The notes under the pieces were generated by a model, which saw nothing but the letters and a program-made list of their open reading frames with translations, did not search any database and was not told the origin of the DNA. Below are positions 61,340 through 64,000 of a DNA stretch of 64,000 bases, piece by piece; position 1 is the first letter of the stretch; every line of letters begins with the position of its first letter. A program made the translations under genes and the position numbers. This DNA comes from Pectobacterium colocasium (GTDB taxonomy: Bacteria > Pseudomonadota > Gammaproteobacteria > Enterobacterales > Enterobacteriaceae), in NCBI RefSeq assembly GCF_020181655.1, contig NZ_CP084032.1:248001-312000 (forward strand), written 5' to 3'.

Positions 61340-62773
61340 TCAAATCAGTTGTTTACGCTGATTTGATGGTGGGATAGATAAAGACTCTCGGTATTTTGCC
61401 ACGGTACGGCGCGCCACGATGATGCCCTGATCGGAGAGCAGCGCCGTCAGCTTGCTGTCGCTTAGTGGTTTGACGGGGTTTTCCGCCGCAATCAGCTTCT
61501 TCACCAGCGCGCGAATTGCCGTTGACGAGGCTTCTCCGCCGCTGTCGGTATTCACATGGCTGGAGAAGAAATATTTTAGTTCAAAAATGCCGCGTGGACT
61601 GTGCAGGAACTTCTGCGTCGTCACGCGTGAGATGGTGGATTCATGCATATCCACCGCCTGGGCGATATCTGCCAGTACCATAGGTTTCATGAATTCTTCA
61701 CCCTGCTCGAAGAAATCCTGCTGCTGCTCGACGATGCAGCGGGTCACTTTCAGCAGCGTGTCGTTACGACTTTCCAGGCTTTTGATGAGCCAGCGCGCCT
61801 CTTGCAGATTACTGCGGATAAATTGCCCGTCGCTGTCGTTGCGTGCGCTATTGCCCAGTGCCGCGTACTGCTGGTTAATCTGTAGGCGGGGAATGCTGTC
61901 GGTATTGAGTTCTACGGCCCAAATGCCCTGGACTTTGCGCACCAGCACGTCAGGGATCACGTATTCAGATTCGCCAGTGTTGATCGACTGCCCCGGCCGT
62001 GGATCGAGTGACTGGATCAGCGCCAGCGCTTCTTTCAGCACGTCTTCTTTCAGACGCGTGATGCGGATCAGGCTACGGAAATCATGGTTGGCTAACAGAT
62101 CGAGATGATCGCTGACGATCAGGCGGGCTTCGGCCAGACGCGGCGTGCTGTCAGCAAACTGGGAAAGCTGCACCAGCAGGCAATCACGCAGATCGCGAGC
62201 GGCGACGCCAACAGGATCAAAGCGTTGCACGCGTTTGAGTACGGCTTCGACTTCTTCCAACGTCACATCGTCGTCGCCGATGCTGTCAAGAATGTCCTCC
62301 AGCGGTACGGTCAGGTAGCCTGTGTTGTCCACGGCATCAACGATAGAGGTCGCGATAGCGGCGTCGGTGTCGGAAAACGGTGTGAGTTCGACCTGCCACA
62401 TCAGGTAATCCTGAAGCGTTTGCGTGGTTTCGCCTTGGTAAATTGGCAGTTCTTCATCGCGATAGTCGGTGCCGGTGCCTGACGGTGTGCCTGCGGAGTA
62501 AATCTCATCCCAGGTGGCGTCTAGCGGCAATTCTTCCGGCATGTCCTTCTGTTCCAGAGCTTCACCGGTATCCAGTGAATCGCTGTCTGCCTTTTCAAAT
62601 GACTCGATTTCGTCGTGCTGATCCGTTTGTTCGAGCAACGGATTGCTTTCCAGTGCCTGCTGAATTTCCTGTTGCAATTCAAGCGTGGACAGTTGCAACA
62701 GGCGGATGGCCTGTTGGAGCTGTGGGGTCATGGCCAGTTGCTGGCTAAGCCTGAGTTGCAAACCTTGCTTCAT
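61340..62773 (-). CDS. rpoN: RNA polymerase sigma-54 factor
   Basis: Sigma-54 directs transcription from -24/-12 promoters with enhancer-binding activators (NtrC and others). The 477 residues equal E. coli RpoN: a Gln-rich region I ([20 protein letters not shown]), an acidic region II, the core-binding domain, a helix-turn-helix ([16 protein letters not shown]) and the RpoN box [10 protein letters not shown] near residue 455. The aap operon in this window carries a likely target promoter. Confidence 0.99.
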   Translation of the reverse strand: MKQGLQLRLSQQLAMTPQLQQAIRLLQLSTLELQQEIQQALESNPLLEQTDQHDEIESFEKADSDSLDTGEALEQKDMPEELPLDATWDEIYSAGTPSGTGTDYRDEELPIYQGETTQTLQDYLMWQVELTPFSDTDAAIATSIVDAVDNTGYLTVPLEDILDSIGDDDVTLEEVEAVLKRVQRFDPVGVAARDLRDCLLVQLSQFADSTPRLAEARLIVSDHLDLLANHDFRSLIRITRLKEDVLKEALALIQSLDPRPGQSINTGESEYVIPDVLVRKVQGIWAVELNTDSIPRLQINQQYAALGNSARNDSDGQFIRSNLQEARWLIKSLESRNDTLLKVTRCIVEQQQDFFEQGEEFMKPMVLADIAQAVDMHESTISRVTTQKFLHSPRGIFELKYFFSSHVNTDSGGEASSTAIRALVKKLIAAENPVKPLSDSKLTALLSDQGIIVARRTVAKYRESLSIPPSNQRKQLI

Positions 62774-62822
62774 AAATCGCGCTAACGTCCCATAAGTGCT
62801 GCAAAGAGAAAATAGTACCCTA

Positions 62823-63548
62823 TCAGAGTCGGAAGCCTTCGCCCAGATAGACGCGCTTCACTTGTTCGTCGGCCAGAATATCGGTCGGTGAACCGTGGGC
62901 GATCAGGTTGCCTTGACTCACGATATAGGCTCGTTCACAGACATCGAGCGTTTCGCGGACGTTATGATCGGTAATCAACACGCCAAGTCCGCTGTCACGC
63001 AGATGTTCAATGATTTTTTTAATATCCAGTACGGAGATCGGGTCTACGCCCGCAAACGGTTCATCCAACAGGATGAACTTCGGCTTTGCCGCCAGCGCAC
63101 GCGCAATCTCTACGCGGCGTCTTTCCCCACCGGACAGCGATTGTCCCAGACTATCGCGCAAATGAATAATATGGAATTCTTCCATTAGCTCATTGGCACG
63201 ATCTTCCTGCTGCTCGGTCGTCAGATCTTTGCGGATCTGCAACACCGCCATCAGGTTGTCATAGACGCTTAAGCGACGAAAAATAGAGGCTTCCTGCGGC
63301 AGGTAGCCGATGCCGCGCAGCGCACGTTCGTGCAGGGGAAGCAGGCTGATGTCGTCGTTGTCGATGACAATACGCCCTTCATCACGGGGGACGATACCCA
63401 CGACCATGTAGAACGTTGTCGTTTTACCAGCACCGTTCGGCCCGAGCAGGCCGACGATTTCACCGGAATTGACAGTGAGGCTGACGTTTTCGACGACCTT
63501 ACGGCCTTTGTACGCCTTAGCCAGATTTTCTGCGGTTAATGTTGCCAT
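62823..63548 (-). CDS. lptB: lipopolysaccharide export ATPase LptB
   Basis: Cytoplasmic ATPase that powers LptB2FG extraction of lipopolysaccharide from the inner membrane. The 241 residues contain Walker [10 protein letters not shown], signature [15 protein letters not shown], Walker [16 protein letters not shown] and [11 protein letters not shown]. It follows lptA after 3 bases and precedes rpoN after 49 bases. Confidence 0.99.
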   Translation of the reverse strand: MATLTAENLAKAYKGRKVVENVSLTVNSGEIVGLLGPNGAGKTTTFYMVVGIVPRDEGRIVIDNDDISLLPLHERALRGIGYLPQEASIFRRLSVYDNLMAVLQIRKDLTTEQQEDRANELMEEFHIIHLRDSLGQSLSGGERRRVEIARALAAKPKFILLDEPFAGVDPISVLDIKKIIEHLRDSGLGVLITDHNVRETLDVCERAYIVSQGNLIAHGSPTDILADEQVKRVYLGEGFRL

Positions 63549-63551
63549 AAC

Positions 63552-64000
63552 TTATTCAGTGACCCGTGGTTGCGGTTGTTGAGAACGAGAAGGCTGGCTC
63601 TTGTTCTCTTTCTCCTGAAGCTGAGAGGGAACCAACACCGTCGTCACGCGCTTTCCTTTTTCGCTGGTCGCTTCCATCTGCTGCTGTTTCACCAGATAGG
63701 TGATGCGATCGCCTTTTACATTGCTATCCTGCTGTTCCAGATAGGCATTGCCTGTCAGCACCAGAAAGTCTTTGGCCAGTTCGTAGCGGATTTTCTGCGC
63801 GTGGCCTTTAACCGGTTTGCCGTTGTCCTGCATCTGGTAGAACGTCACGGGGTTACCGTAGCCTTCCACCACTTCACTGCCTTGCGCGCCCTGTGGGCGC
63901 GTCACGACGACCTTGTCAGCTTTTACTTCAATCGTCCCTTGCTTCACGACAACATTACCGGTGAACGTCACCGTGTTGCCCTGCATGTCCAGAGACTGCT
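63552..64000 (-). CDS. lptA: lipopolysaccharide transport protein LptA (3' part)
   Basis: LptA forms the periplasmic bridge that carries lipopolysaccharide to the outer membrane. About 149 C-terminal residues are present, and the frame is open at the window edge, so the start is beyond it. SLDMQGNTVTFTGNVVVKQG and the ALxVTRPQGAQGSE-like strands fit the beta-jellyroll (OstA) fold. Next to lptB, the identity is secure. Confidence 0.96.
   Translation of the reverse strand, partial: QSLDMQGNTVTFTGNVVVKQGTIEVKADKVVVTRPQGAQGSEVVEGYGNPVTFYQMQDNGKPVKGHAQKIRYELAKDFLVLTGNAYLEQQDSNVKGDRITYLVKQQQMEATSEKGKRVTTVLVPSQLQEKENKSQPSRSQQPQPRVTE

Overview
The window is chromosomal DNA of an enterobacterium of the soft-rot group. 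Pectobacterium or a close relative is the best guess. The reasons are near-identity of most proteins to E. coli counterparts recalled from memory, E. coli-like gene order in long blocks (hemE-nfi-yjaG-hupA-yjaH-purDH-rrnE; dusB-fis, prmA-panF-yhdT-accCB-aroQ; csrD-mreBCD-maf-rng-yhdP-tldD-aaeRXAB; lptAB-rpoN-hpf-ptsN-rapZ-ptsO), and Pectobacterium-like insertions between the blocks. Assignment is by eye; no database was searched.

Layout. 1-6341: end of hemE, nfi, yjaG, hupA, a lipoprotein gene, then purHD on the minus strand under a PurR box. 6342-12110: a complete rrn operon (16S, tRNA-Glu, 23S, 5S) with P1/P2, boxA sites and terminator, divergent from purH. 12361-18370: two amino-acid ABC importer operons. 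One is the full aapJQMP/yhdWXYZ set behind a sigma-54 promoter; the other is a binding protein plus permease with no ATPase gene. 18658-22110: an accessory patch with a truncated nuclease gene, an ASCH protein, a very AT-rich Ser/Thr kinase plus PP2C phosphatase pair, and the remains of a P4/P1-like prophage or satellite (YlcI/YnfO-like and Icd-like genes) without an integrase.

22236-34136 (mostly minus): fis-dusB, alpha carbonic anhydrase, prmA, panF-yhdT, a Mop-type molybdate-binding gene, accCB, aroQ, msrQP, acuI. 34318-46696 (plus): csrD, mreBCD, maf, rng, yhdP, tldD. A MqsRA-like toxin-antitoxin candidate lies between tldD and the aaeR/aaeXAB efflux locus. 52436-54838: an antitoxin remnant, yjgA (darP), pmbA. 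55275-58454: a P450 BM3-like monooxygenase-reductase fusion. 58579-64000 (minus): rnk, ptsO, rapZ, ptsN, hpf, rpoN, lptB and the 3' part of lptA.

Links inside the window: RpoN, encoded at the right end, should read the sigma-54 promoter of the aap operon. Fis, encoded in the middle, normally activates rrn P1. TldD and PmbA are partners in one protease and sit about 7 kb apart. The least-explained loci are the kinase/phosphatase pair, the 46782-47723 pair, the P450 fusion, and a 52-codon leader ORF that overlaps the mreB start.
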